DNA of 64,000 nucleotides from assembly GCA_051453625.1 (NCBI GenBank), contig JBOZIK010000001.1, positions 214,073,726-214,137,725 of the forward strand, written 5' to 3'. The stretch is from Welwitschia mirabilis (lineage: Eukaryota > Gnetophyta > Gnetopsida > Welwitschiales). The notes under the pieces were generated by a model. That model saw only the letters and a list, made by a program, of their open reading frames with translations, made no database searches and was not told where the DNA came from. A program made the translations under genes and the position numbers. Below, piece by piece: positions 24,424 through 36,165 of this stretch (within the stretch, counting starts at the first letter, position 1; every line of letters starts with the position of its first letter).

Positions 24424-25555
24424 TCAAGCTAGGATTCCTAAGACTCTTAGATGCTCTATGATATGCCTTTTCACATGTACCTTTACAAGGCTTTTTTTAA
24501 CTACTATATTTTTTACATAGTAACTTTTTCTTTTCTTTTTTTTTTGTGCTATTTTTTTTACATCAATGACTTTTTTTCCTTTTTTTTTATGTGGTGGTTT
24601 AGAATTTGCATTGACCTACATGTGTTGTTGCTATGCTTACTAGCTTGCATTAGCCTATTTTTTGACTACCTATGCAACTTCTATTCCTACTACTATAACA
24701 TGAGATTCATCAATTCTCACGCTCTACTTCTTATTCATTTTGCCTAACTTGTGCCTTTATGCTTTGCTTCTGTGTAGGTCTCTTACTCTTTGTGATCTTG
24801 TGCCTTTGCATTCAAGGCCTTTCTTTTCTCTTTATTCATCATTGTCACTAAGCGTGTAACTACTACATTATCTTCTACAACATCACTCTCTTACACTTAG
24901 AGCATTGCGCTATCTTCTACCTCCATGCAAGATGCCATTCATATCAATTTGATGTGTTCAACTTTACTTAGATTTTCTCCTAATTTTACCTCTTTTTTAG
25001 CTTTTCTTACTTCTTCTACAAACCACCACTCCTGACATAGCTACCTGCACATCTTCACTATCCTCACGTCTACCCTGCTATATTTGTCACTCATCTATTC
25101 CTTCATACTTAGTCAATGATTTACATTCAGCTCTATGTTCTACTAGTTCTAATTTCACATGTTGCTTTTTTTTACTCTTGTATACTAACTATGCTCTATC
25201 AATCTCTTTTCCACTACACCTATCATGCTTAATATCCATGCCTCTATTTCACTTTACCCATCATCCTCTAACTAGAAAATATTGAAGATTTCATTATTAT
25301 AAATTCTCCACTCACTCATCTACATATCATTAGCCTCAAGATCACTATAAAACATGGATAAAATTCTTCTCTAAGTGTTGAATAAACTAACTTATTTTGT
25401 CTCATCTGCAACTTAGTAAAGGACACTTGAAACACATGTGTAGACTTGTTACCAACTTAAATTTGAAAACTCCATGCCCTATGCTACCCTTAGATGTCAT
25501 ACTAGCTATATTAGGCCTACTTAAAACTCAGTGCAATCCTTTTTTTCTAATTTTT
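24424..25555 (+). other. copia leader, left part
   Basis: No Gag-like sequence is visible here although Gag normally starts soon after the PBS. The DNA is T- and C-rich with short frames only. It ends at the nested CACTA-like element. Confidence 0.5.
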
Positions 25556-25571
25556 GACTATATAAATATTA

Positions 25572-25600
25572 GCTAAGAAAGCTAAGAAAGCTAAGAAAGC
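25572..25600. repeat. 9-bp GCTAAGAAA tandem repeat
   Basis: Three units of GCTAAGAAA plus a partial unit form part of the left subterminal region. The longer unit GCTAAGAAAGCTATTTAAGG is repeated again at about 25638. Confidence 0.9.
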
Positions 25601-28600
25601 TATTTAAGGCATTTATTTTAATAAATGTCTTAAATAAAGCTAAGAAAGCTATTTAAGGCATTTGTTTAGACAAATGATTACAAAGCACTTTTGAATTCTT
25701 TTTAAGGCATTAAAAATTTCCAAGTTTTTAAGATGTTTATTTCAATAAACATATTAAATAATATCTATTTTTAAGGTGTTTAGAATAAATTCCTTAAAAT
25801 ATACCTAAAAAATACTTTAAATTTTTTTAAAAAACAATCATTCATGCATTTTATTTTCGTGCTTTAAATGGTGGTTGCCCTAATGCTAGTCTTTCAATTC
25901 ACACATTCATCTTGGCACTCAAAATGGGTGTTAGGGTTTTTATTGATCTTTCTAGTTTGAACGTTATTTGATGATTATCACACAGGAAGGTCATGATGTG
26001 GACAATTTTATTTGATGATTATTACATGGAAAGGGCATTATGATTTTAAGTAGTAGCATGAGGAGATGTCTTTACATGGATTGGTAACTCAAGTGTTTTG
26101 TTTTTATTTTTTCCCCTTTGATTTCTCTACAATCCCCATACTTGTTTAATTTCTTACTACCAAAATGGTTATTTCTTTGATGCTTTGTTCATCATTAAAA
26201 ATCAGATCTTTCATAGACAACCAATTTTAGATTCCCCTTTAAAATCTTTCTTAAGTAAGGTTTGATGATTTATTAAGTTATCAATTGGATGATCTTTCTC
26301 TTTCCATTGTCTAAGACTGCATTATTTTTACTTGTTTAGAAATGTTTCTAGTGTTTTAAACTCTAATGAATTTAAAAATGTTTTTATTATTCTAATGTAT
26401 TTAAGTGTTTCTAAGTTGTTCATAAGTCTTCCACCATGAATTTGACAATATGTTCTTTAGATTTTATGGCTAGAATTGTAGTGTCTCGGTTGATTAGGAT
26501 GCTTGCAAATTACGTAAAGCAAAGTAAGATGAGCATGAAAAGAGGGAAGAATCCCCCCTTTTGGTGGATTTTTGGATGTTTGAAACTACCAAGGAGATCA
26601 AAGAAGTAGATGAAAGAGGTTGGTACTCCTTTTCTTATTCTTATCTCTTTCTTGACATCCTATATGCTTTCTTATTTAATTCGTAACCATGGTTTCTAGA
26701 TGATTGATTCATGGGAAAGGAGGCTTATTGATAATTATCAGCTTTTGAAATTGAATAAGTTTTATTTTGATTTGTGATAAACAAATAAAATGCTAGTCAA
26801 GAGGTCTCAATTTTCTTAGATAAAAGTTTTGTTTTAGTTAGTATATTCTTGAGAGAACTATTTCAATATGTTACACTTTTGAAAGAAATAAAATGATGGT
26901 TAAAATAAGCTAAATTCTCTTAATGAAAATCTTCTTTTACTTAGTATATCCTTAAGATTAGAATGATTTGTAAGAAATCTTCTATTTTAAAATCCATTAT
27001 AAAATTCCTATGGAACATGGAATTAACATTGGTTCTCAACTAGTTTAACTAGATGTTGTAATAATTTTTCATGTGTAAATGCAAGTGCTCTAAGGCCTCC
27101 ACATTCCAATGATGATGAAATTAGAGGATAAATTTTTTATTTCTTATTTGCAGCCTAAGATTCCTCTACTTCCTTTCTACTATGGATCATCACTCTGCTA
27201 GAGTCCCACCGTGAGATTCTTCACAAGGTCAAAGAAGAGTAGGGGAGAATTAGACCTGATGCTTTAGCCCTTATAACTCCAGAGAAATTAAAAAAAATGA
27301 AGTGAACTAAAATGAATGTCAAAGAGATCCTACGAATCTAATCCCTTGCGACTCTAGTACCACACATTGCTACCACTGATTACTAAATAATAGAAAACTA
27401 TACAATTTCAAAAGGAGTCATTGTTTTTTCATCAGTTTTTGAGTCATCTCTTCAGGAATATTCTGATGCAAAAAAAAATTAATCCAAAAATATTTTTCCC
27501 TACTTAGTAGGATGATTAACTATGCAAGAATAATTGGCTAGTATTTAGAGTAGGGCCTTATTAGTATGTGGAACAAAGATGTGTCATCAATCATCTGATG
27601 TTATTTGTTGAACTATTCATGAGCCTTGTAGATTTCAAAAGATGCAAGGTATCTCACTATGATCACATAGTCTATGCACCGATTAACTAGTAAATAGATC
27701 TATTTTCCTGCAAAGATATATCTCTCTAGAAATCTAGTTAAGGAATTACCAAGCATTATTTTCTGTATTCTTGATAAGATGGGCATCATGATGAAGCATA
27801 AAAAGAACAAGTGGATTTATATTATATGGATCTTATAAATAAATATTATTATATATTGGATATTAAATTCATGTATTTCCTAGGAAAAGCAAAGGTCTTA
27901 CTCAAGGAATATGATGACAAATTTCTTAATTACTTTTAGCTACTTCTAAATGTTGTAGTTCATTGGTTTTAGAACCTATAAATTTCATGTTCGCTTCTAA
28001 TATTTCTTGTTTCTTCAACTTTACAAGAAGAAATAGAAATTGTGCAAAATGTATGTATCTTTAACAATGTACTTAATCTCATTTATTATGAATAAAATAC
28101 TCAGATGATATTTTGATACTAGGCATTATTGTCACTTTTTTGTGTGTAATGCCTTTGGCAAGTAAGTTTATGAGCATGTATATCTTAAGCATAATTTTCG
28201 AATTTTCATTCATAATTTTCAAATTTTTATGCATAAGAAAGTGGAATTAGAAGGAGAAGATTCATATAAAGAGGCTTGAGACTAATTAAAGAGAGTAGCT
28301 CATGTGAATTCACTAAGGTTTTTTCATGAAGATGATAAATTCAGGGATTTCAAATTAGTTTTGGTGCTAAATAATATAACAAGAAAATTTTATATGGATT
28401 TCACAGTTATGAAACTTCACATTTCTCCTTCTCACATGATGACTTCCTTTATTATATATGTTCTAAATATTTTGAAGTTAAAGGTTATGAAGAGAGGATT
28501 CAAATTTCCAACTCTTTCTATCATTCCTATACATTTCTTCTTTTCTTTCTACTAATCTATACATATTTCAAATAATGAATGAAAATTTAAGCTATTTGAA

Positions 28601-29169
28601 TTGCAAATCTTTTATGCTCCTTGCAATTATCCTAGTTCATAACCAAATATGCACATCTCCCTTACACATTTAAACTATACAAGGTGTATTTTTCAATTAA
28701 AACAAAAATAAAGGATTTTTAAAAGTGTTTCATCCTCTTAGTCTAAACGTATTATAAATATATTCATCATATAGAATCTATATCTTCTCCATATGATAAA
28801 TGTTTTCTTTTTTTTATTTTCTTTTTTTGAGGAACTAAGTTATATTTAATGTATAGATCTTCTTTTTGAATGGCATGATTATCTTTAGACAAGAATGCAC
28901 GTTCTCTTACAAACATCCTTTTCCCTTGTGCTGATCAATACAAATGAGAAATTATAATTCAATATGGTGTTTTGCTAATCTTGGTATCGGATGCTTTAGT
29001 TAAGTCTATTTTCCATTTCTTCTTCTCTTTTCAAAATTATGTTACAGTAATTATATTCACACATCAAGTTAATAAGCTATTTGATTATGGGTAAAGATAA
29101 TAGAATTTCCATAAAAAACCATCATTCTAGTAGATTCTATTTTATTTTATTAGTTTTAATAGCTCTGTG

Positions 29170-29486
29170 TAGTATTTTCTTTTAAAAAATTTATAGCTTT
29201 TAAGGTGTTTCTTTATTAAAATGCCTCTAGAGGCTTTTAAGATGTCTACCTCATAAAACAACTTAAAAGTCCTTTTGAGCATTTGTCTAATAAGATGCCT
29301 TGAGGCATTTCTTCAAAAAATGCCTTAAAAGATGTTTTATGGCATTTTTATTACAATGTCTCATAAATGCCTTAGAAGCCTATACACCTTTAAGGCTATG
29401 CTTTTTAAGGTATTTTGTGAAGAAATGCCTTAAAAGATTCTAAGGCCATTTTTAAGGCCTTTTAGAATCCTATATTTCTTGTAGAG
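29170..29486. repeat. Right subterminal hairpin array and TIR of CACTA-like element
   Basis: Motifs such as TTTAAGG, AAATGCCTTAAAA and GAGGCATTT recur about every 20-40 bases in both orientations. They end in CCTATATTTCTTGTAGAG, the inverted form of the CACTA-type end with one changed base. Confidence 0.75.
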
Positions 29487-31390
29487 ATTGAAAGATCCCA
29501 CTAATATCTTTACCTCTTATTAATAACTATCACTACTCTGCATTCCTATGAGCCATCTCCACCATGCTTATGAGCCATTCCCACCAAGCTTGCAGTCTAT
29601 CTTTAAACCTACTCTTCCATTAAAGATACATTTCCATTTAGTGCTTACTGCAAAACTATTTTTTTATTATTTGTTAATAAGTTCTTAATACTAACAAATC
29701 GTCAGTGTGGTTGCAAACTAGTTTAAGTTTGAACATAGAGGTTGTGGATTTAATTTTACTTGGTGTTAAAAACAAACTTGTAAAATTTTTGCCTAATAAT
29801 TTTTTATTTTTATGCACATGTAGAATTTCTAGTTAATTATTAGCTCTTAGCTCCCTTATGAGAAAATACATTTAACTAAGCCATTACTTAACCATTGGCC
29901 TTATTTTGAACACATAGGCAAATTTTTTAGTTTTTAATCTTTTGAGATATGTTTTATGTTTTCTTGATTTTTTAGGTATTTTTCACATTTGTAAGCCCCA
30001 AACTTAGTTTTTTAAGCAATTTTTTGTCTTTTCAAATTTTTTTGAGCATTTTTTTGATCATTGTTAGCCTTAACCTTATTTTTTCCTCTTCTTTTCTCTC
30101 ATTAGTTTTACTTCGGGATGTGGAGCAAGATCCACTTCACTTAAATTTTTTCTTACTTAGACTTACTTTTGTGATTTGGATAAATTGAACTAAGTTTAGG
30201 ATGTTAAATAATATTCACTTCGGTTAACTATACCCAATTAGATCTTATCTTTATGTGTGTTTTTTGGTGTTTTTCCCATTTTCTTTTCTCAACTTTAACT
30301 TTAATTCTTGTGATTAAGGTTTAAAATTGGAAGTTACTTTTACTCGTTATACATCAGGTTTTTTACTCATAATAAGTCTTGGTTGGTTGTAGGCATAGGA
30401 AGCCTTAATGTGGATAGATATTTTTTTTAGGTTATACTACCATTTAATCTTACTATGTAGTCTTTAAGTACCTTAGCTTTGAAGTTTAAGCCATATGGAT
30501 AGTCGTGTCTTTCTTGAGCAAAAATGTCCTAGGTGTTCCAAGGTCCAGATTCCAATGTACACCTTGGTAATCAAGGGTATATTAGATGAAGGTCAGAGGA
30601 ACAGTAGTAGGATCTACTTGGATTTGATTACCAAGTCAATATGGAGGTATAGATATAATAAATTGTATACTTTATTGAGTCTAAGGTATAAGTAGGCCAC
30701 TAACATTATATGATACTCTTCCTAAGGGGGGTATATAAATAAGTTAATCAAATATGGCTGATGACTTGGGTGCTCTATCGAGGTAATTTATATTGTATCT
30801 TTTTACTCCCTTAAGAGACAAGGTTACCAATTTTAGAGATGACTTTATCATTACCTTGATTCAAGAGTAGACTCTAAAATTGATAAGTCTACATTTTCAT
30901 CATCTATTAATCAAATTAAACCACTTGTGTTAAAATTTACCTTGTTAACATTATGAACATTTTAACAAAAAACCTTTATTTATTCTTATCTATGTAGGAT
31001 TTTTTCTATTTAAGAAAGTTTGTCTTGGTTGTCACACATTGTGATTTGGATAGATCACTTGAATTTGAGCTTAATTCCCTTTTGTTGTGATTATACCTCT
31101 CTATCATGATCTTTTTTTATCTCTTTACTTTGATTTAATTATGACTTAAATAGATTACTTGAACTTCTGAATAAGAGTAATATCCCTTTTCTTGTGGCTA
31201 TAACATTGTCTTCATCTTTTTTTCCCTCCAAGTTTTAGATTTTGATAAGTTTTATTTGTTTACTAAATAGATAACTTTTAATAGTGGATGTAAGCAAGAT
31301 TCCTTTGGAATTTAACTTTACCTCATAACTTGTCAAACCTTTTTTATCTTTTCTCTAAATTCATCATGGATTATACATCAAAAGATAGAT
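29487..31390 (+). other. copia leader, right part; unexplained 1.9 kb
   Basis: This lies between the CACTA-like end and recognisable Gag. It is T-rich with no domain recognised. A 66-codon frame at 30495-30695 has no known match. Diverged short repeats of GTGATTTGGATAGATCACTTG occur near 30170, 31045 and 31140. Together with 24424-25555 it makes a leader far longer than usual, so another old insertion is likely. Confidence 0.45.
29696..29790 (+). mobile_element. Possible SINE fragment
   Basis: AGTTTAAGTTTGAACATAGAG followed by GGTTGTGGATTTAATTTTA looks like a tRNA-type A box and B box (compare GGTTCAATTCC) after C-to-T decay. No poly-A tail or target-site duplication was found, so this is weak. 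Confidence 0.25.
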
Positions 31391-32330
31391 TATAGATTTT
31401 GTCAAATATATTCATATCTGATATTGACTACCAAAATAATAACCAACCTCAAGGTAACTTTGCATGATGATTTGAGTTAATAGAAATGAAATGAAGACTT
31501 CATATTTTTAATGTGGTTATGAATTTGATCAAGACTTTCTTGAAAAAGCATATGTTTCTCTCTATAATCTAGATGAAGAAGATGCATGAAAGTCATTGAT
31601 AGCAAGCTCATAGAAATAATGTAAAAATTAGTGGCCATTCTACATAAAAAATTGATTAATAAAAGAAAATCTAGTTATACCAGCTATTGTACTTTATGAG
31701 ATATATTTTATACAGAGAATGATCTAGAACTAGTTAATCTCATTATAATCATGAATAACCTTCATTATGAAAGAGGAAAAATGTACTAATCAATAACTTA
31801 GATGATGGATATTAAGGCAAATATTACTAAGATAAATCCAAAGAATCAATTTTGCATTCATTACATCAACTTAATTTATTGCTGTTTGGAGGATTCCTTG
31901 CCTTGTAGCTATGTTCCATCTCTTCATGAAATTAAGAAACTACCTAATATGAACTTTGACATGTTAAGTAAGGATCTTATTTTCACATAATCAGGAATTA
32001 ATTTCATAGGCTCTTCATCCTCTAATGTGGCATTCAAAGTTTCTCATTCTCATGGATCTCCTTGTCAACAAAAATAGTCTTCTAGAAACTCCCATTCACA
32101 AAACGAATTACATCATGATAAGAATATAGATCTATAAAAAAAAATAAAAAAAGAACTAAGAATTCGAATCAGACTTAATAAAATAAAAATAAATTTTAGC
32201 ACACTGCTAATCTAAAGAAAAAAATATCAATGCTTATGATGTGGAAGACAAGGTCATACTATAGGCTTTTGTGAGATATCTTGGAATAAGATAAAGTATA
32301 CACCTAAGGCCAATGTAATTACTAATGAAT
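31391..32330 (+). pseudogene. copia Gag remnant with CCHC zinc knuckle
   Basis: Gag packages the element RNA. SLPCSYVPSLHEIKKLPNM and FDMLSKDLI, within an open frame at 31802-31990, resemble the end of the UBN2-type Gag domain (SLP.SY..F...I...PN..F..L). At 32231-32272 the translation C-L-stop-C-GRQG-H-TIGF-C keeps the exact CX2CX4HX4C spacing of the nucleic-acid-binding zinc knuckle, although the third codon is TGA. The upstream start is not identifiable. Confidence 0.75.
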
Positions 32331-32399
32331 TTAATTTTTTTAATGCTATTGAAAATGTTGGGTGAAATGGAGTTTTAAATAATTTTAACTTTGTGTGTA

Positions 32400-32560
32400 T
32401 GAGTGAGAACATACCTCATGATGAAACATACATTTGTGATACAAGTGCTACTCATCATATGACTTATCAATGTAATTATTTTGGTAACTTTGTAAACTTG
32501 TTAAGTCAAGTTTATTTAACAAATAGAACTCTAGTTCTAGTGAGAGGCTAGGATTTGATT
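32400..32560 (+). pseudogene. copia protease remnant
   Basis: ETYICDTSATHHMTYQ (active-site Asp codon at 32438-32440) matches the copia aspartic protease signature, normally D-S/T-G-A followed by HH/HM. The glycine is replaced by serine, which would inactivate it. It follows the zinc knuckle by about 170 bp, as expected. Confidence 0.85.
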
Positions 32561-32819
32561 ACTCTTAACTTAACATCATTCTCTTCGTAAACCCTTTCTC
32601 ATGTTTTATATGTGTCTTCTTTGAGGTTACATTCCCTATCACTTCCCATTCTAGGATAAGAAGATCACTAAATTTCTATGATGGAGCACTTAGTGGATAT
32701 TTATCATTGAAATTAATAATTTATTATAAATGAATACATGGATGAAAAGCTTATTTATTTTTATAGTTTTATGAGAATTTAAGATATTACTTTCATAGTT
32801 TTCTAAGATGAGATCTTTG

Positions 32820-33600
32820 CCTCACTTTTGTGACATGCTTGACTAGGACATCCTACTCCTCCCATCATGAATGTGATGTATGGGAATGACCATCAACTTG
32901 TTTCATCCATTCCATGGGATTTTCCTCAGTTTGAAACATGTTAACAGAAAAAACAACTTAATAACAGTCTGCACTAAGTAAGTGACATGCCGATTGAAAG
33001 GTTCTACTTTACATTAATCTATATGCACATATGTCAGCTTCCAATCTCCATGGATTTAATTATTTTATTTCTTTTATTATTGACTATTTCCAAATAACTT
33101 AGGTGTACTTAATCAAATAAAAATCTTAGACTTTAGAAATTTTTAAGAAGTTTAAAACTAAACTAGAAAATCAAGTTGATTGTCAAATTAAGAATTTCCA
33201 CTTAAATAATATTGGTAAGTACACATCTATAAAGTTTAAGGACTTTTTCACTTCTGTCATCGTTTAAAGACATACTTTAGGATACCTTAATAAGATGGAA
33301 TTGATAAGCAATTTAATCACATAATCATGGATTTAACATGTTTCATAATGTATTTTAGTGATTGTGAAACCTATCTTTGGGGTGAAGCAGTGAATATAGC
33401 TATGCATCTTAATAACCACATTGGTCGATATATTCAAAAAGAAGTATCTGTAGCAAAGAAGTAGTATGGATATAAGTAAAAGTTAAATCATTTTCATGTT
33501 TTTGGTTGCAACTGCTACATCCATATTCCATGTGAACATTATAACAATTTTAGAGACACATACTTGCATTGGCATCTTTGTAGGATATTCAACTAAATAA
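32820..33600 (+). pseudogene. copia integrase remnant
   Basis: LGHP (32843-32854), preceded by H-A at 32834-32839, marks the GAG-pre-integrase histidine motif. FYFTLIYMHICQLPIS (from about 33002) is the first catalytic segment, with the first Asp reading His. NNIGKYTS (33205-33228) corresponds to the SDNGGEY segment, with its catalytic Asp reading Asn. EAVNIAMHLNN and VFGCNCYIHIP (33498-33530) mark the end of the core. All parts are in normal order with frame changes. Confidence 0.88.
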
Positions 33601-34079
33601 AAGGGTTATTAAGGGTATATTCTATAATATGATAAGTTAATTATTTCTCATGTTTTCATCTTTTCATAGAATTTAAATAGTGATTCTCAGTTTAATCTTT
33701 TAAAGCTTCATCCTTCCTATAACTTAGTAACCATCTTGAATGCTCGATATCCTATGGTTAAGGAAGGAGATGTATTCACCAGTCTTGCTCTAGTTTCTTC
33801 TATTAGTATGACTTCTTTGCAACATATAGGAATTGAGCAATTTGATGCTTTAAGCATAGTTAATCATGGTTCTAGTAGTAATTTAGTAGATACTCTAACC
33901 AAATAAGATGATACTATCCAAGGATGACATCAAAGTACTTGGTTATAGTCTATTCTTCATGGTGTTCATAATGATAAAAAGGGTAAAGGTAGAACTAGAC
34001 ATGGCTCACATACATCTCATGAGGATGATGATCAGGAACTCCACCTCACTTTTGATGGTGAACTAAGTTCATTTAAAAA

Positions 34080-34740
34080 TGCTATTCAACATGATCATTT
34101 GATAAATATCATTCAATAAGAATATGATAGTCTTGTTGAAAATGGTACTTGGGAGTTATTTGATCTTCCATTAAGACACAGAACATTACTTAGAAAATGG
34201 GTTTTTCATAATAAATGTAATGTTGATAAAATCATTAAGTAACATAAAAATCATCTTATTGATGTAGGCCTCAAGGTGTTAACTATAAGAAAGTCTTTGC
34301 TTCCATAATAACATGGGCTACCATTAGAATAGTAACTACCTTGGAAGAACAAAAATAATAAAAGCTTTATCAATCTAACAGAAAGATTGCATTTCTCCAT
34401 GGAGACTTAAAAGAAGAAATATACATGATTAAACTAAATGGTTTTAAATAAAAATGCAAAGAACACAAGATGTATAGATTGATAAAGTCTTTATATGATC
34501 TCAAACAAGCATAAAGATCTTGTTATACTCATCTTGTAAATTATTTAAATTCCACTGGATTTAGATTATGTGATTATTAAATGTAGATTCCACATTATTT
34601 ATAAAATCTAATGGATAAAGGTCTACATACATAGTGGTATATGTACATGATACACTAATAATCAAAATTAATGATGAAAACATGGAAATAGCAAAAGCCA
34701 CATTAAGTAAGGAAGTTAAGATTTTTTAATCTTAAATTAG
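34080..34740 (+). pseudogene. copia reverse transcriptase remnant
   Basis: NGTWELFDLP (34141-34170), KWVFHNK (from 34195), SLYDLKQA (34488-34511) and YVHDTLII (34640-34663) are copia RT motifs in order. The catalytic YVDD box reads YVHD, so one of the two essential aspartates is lost. Stops interrupt the frame, for example directly after SLYDLKQA. Confidence 0.9.
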
Positions 34741-34899
34741 CTAGATTGTATTTAGGTATATAAAATTTTTAGCAAAAGGATGGAATCTTATTGATGCAAA
34801 AGAAGTACATTGGAGATCTAATCCAAAAGTTTAAATTAGAAGATGCAAAAAATGCTATAACACCTTTAGAGAAAATTCTAAGATATTTGTTGATGAAGA

Positions 34900-35580
34900 C
34901 TTATAACTTGTGAATGAAATAGAATATAGAAGTATAGCAGGAAGTTTAATTTCTTTAACCAATACTAGACTAGATATATCATATGTTATTGGTGTATTAT
35001 CAAGATATCTTCATGTGCCTAAGGTTACTTATATAAACATTGTAAAGAGAGTACTAATCCACATAAATAAGACAAAAGATTTAAGTCTCACCTATTAAAA
35101 AAACTCTCATTTTGTTCTTAAAACATACTATAACTAAGATTTTACTAGAGAAACCATACCTTATTATCAACATGAGGGTATATTATGTTCTTAGGAACAT
35201 CTCCTCTATCTTGATGATTAAAGAATTGAAAAACTATAGTCTAATCTTCTATTGAAGTTAAATATGAAACTACTTTTAAATCATGTAGAGAAATTAAATG
35301 GCTAATAAAATTAATAGAAGAAGTAAACTAAAAATAGACTACGACAATAGATCTCTTCGTCAATAATCAGTCAACAATTTACATAGCAAAATATCCAGTG
35401 CATCATAACAAGATAAAGAAATTTCATATTGGGGTTTACAAAATTAAGAAACTCATATTGAATGAAATTATTAACTAGTATACTGTTTGACCATAGAAGA
35501 AATTGTGAATATCCTTACTAAATCACTTGATCAAGAGAAGTTCTAGTATTTTCAATCTAAGATTGGATTGATGACAAGTT
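34900..35580 (+). pseudogene. copia RT C-terminal region and RNase H remnant
   Basis: An open frame of 62 codons (34910-35098) contains EYRSIAGSLISLTNTRLDI and SYVIGVLSRYLHVPK, the highly conserved link between RT and RNase H. Then SSIEVKYETT corresponds to the SSTEAEY motif, and NNQSTIYIAKYPVHHNK (35362-35412) to the DNQSAI..A.NPV.H.R.KH segment. FQSKIGLMTS (35549-35577) is the usual C-terminal tail of short copia polyproteins. Confidence 0.9.
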
Positions 35581-35919
35581 TATTTAAACTCATTCTTCAT
35601 TATATATTGTGTGCTTCATTTATCTTTTAAGCATTTAATTCAAGTTTATCCTAATCTTAGTACTATGGGATGCATAGAACAATTATGACCTAGAGCTATA
35701 GGATGTGTAGTACATGTTTTGGCCAAGCATTATGGGATGTGTAATGCATGTGATAAGCCTATTTACTATGTAATGTATAATAGTAATTTGACTACTTCTT
35801 TAATAAAGGATTTTCCTCACATAACAAATCCTTTTCAGAGATTTTATTATAGGTTGCATTCCTAAGGTTTTTCCTAAAGAACTCTAGTTTTCCCTTGGAA
35901 GAAAGTAGATTTCCATGTT

Positions 35920-35930
35920 AAGGGGGAAAT
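35920..35930 (+). promoter_or_regulatory. copia polypurine tract
   Basis: AAGGGGGAAAT directly precedes the TGCTAAGG start of the 3' LTR, the position expected for the plus-strand DNA primer. Confidence 0.85.
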
Positions 35931-36116
35931 TGCTAAGGTTTGTACACACCGTGATCTCATGCCTAGGGATATGTGAAAACCTTAGTAAAACTCTAATGAT
36001 GTGCTTGCTTTTATAAGTAACTTCTTCAACAAAATAAAGGAAGAGGAGAAATATTTCTTTTTTTTTTGATTGGAAAATCTTATGCTCTTGCTTTTGAAAT
36101 CTCTTATTTCTCATCA
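35931..36116 (+). repeat. copia 3' LTR (186 bp)
   Basis: This starts TGCTAAGG and ends TCATCA, and aligns with the 5' LTR at 24229-24409. The many differences between the two LTRs show the insertion is old. The minus-strand frame at 35884-36117 is only LTR sequence. Confidence 0.88.
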
Positions 36117-36165
36117 ATATAGACTTAAGAAAGCATTAAATAAAATTTAGTTTTTTGTTAAACAT

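Larger units (their letters stand above)
25556..29486. mobile_element. CACTA-like DNA transposon nested in copia leader
   Basis: The left end GACTATATAAATATTAGC and the reverse-complemented right end CTCTACAAGAAATATAGG both resemble the family end CACTATAAGAATTATAGG seen at 60704. Both ends carry subterminal arrays of TTAAGGCATTT and AATGCCTTAAAA in both orientations (25556-25830 and 29170-29486), a hallmark of CACTA/En-Spm elements. Flanking triplets TTT and ATT are close but not identical. No transposase is recognisable in the 3.3 kb interior; an 83-codon frame at 28304-28555 has no known match. It is probably non-autonomous or decayed. Confidence 0.7.
24229..36116 (+). mobile_element. Full-length degenerate Ty1/copia retrotransposon (nested)
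   Basis: The element has both LTRs (24229-24409 and 35931-36116), a PBS just after the 5' LTR, a Gag zinc knuckle, then protease, integrase, RT and RNase H in the copia order, and a PPT just before the 3' LTR. Flanking 5-mers GTATA (24224-24228) and ATATA (36117-36121) fit a target-site duplication with one change. The 11.9 kb length is inflated by a 3.9 kb CACTA-like insertion and about 3 kb of unexplained leader. Dozens of stops make it non-functional. Confidence 0.88.

Noticed and set aside
24451-24747. 98-codon hydrophobic ORF as a membrane protein
   Set aside because: It starts within the copia leader just after the PBS, is dominated by F, Y, L and S from T-rich DNA, and has no family resemblance.
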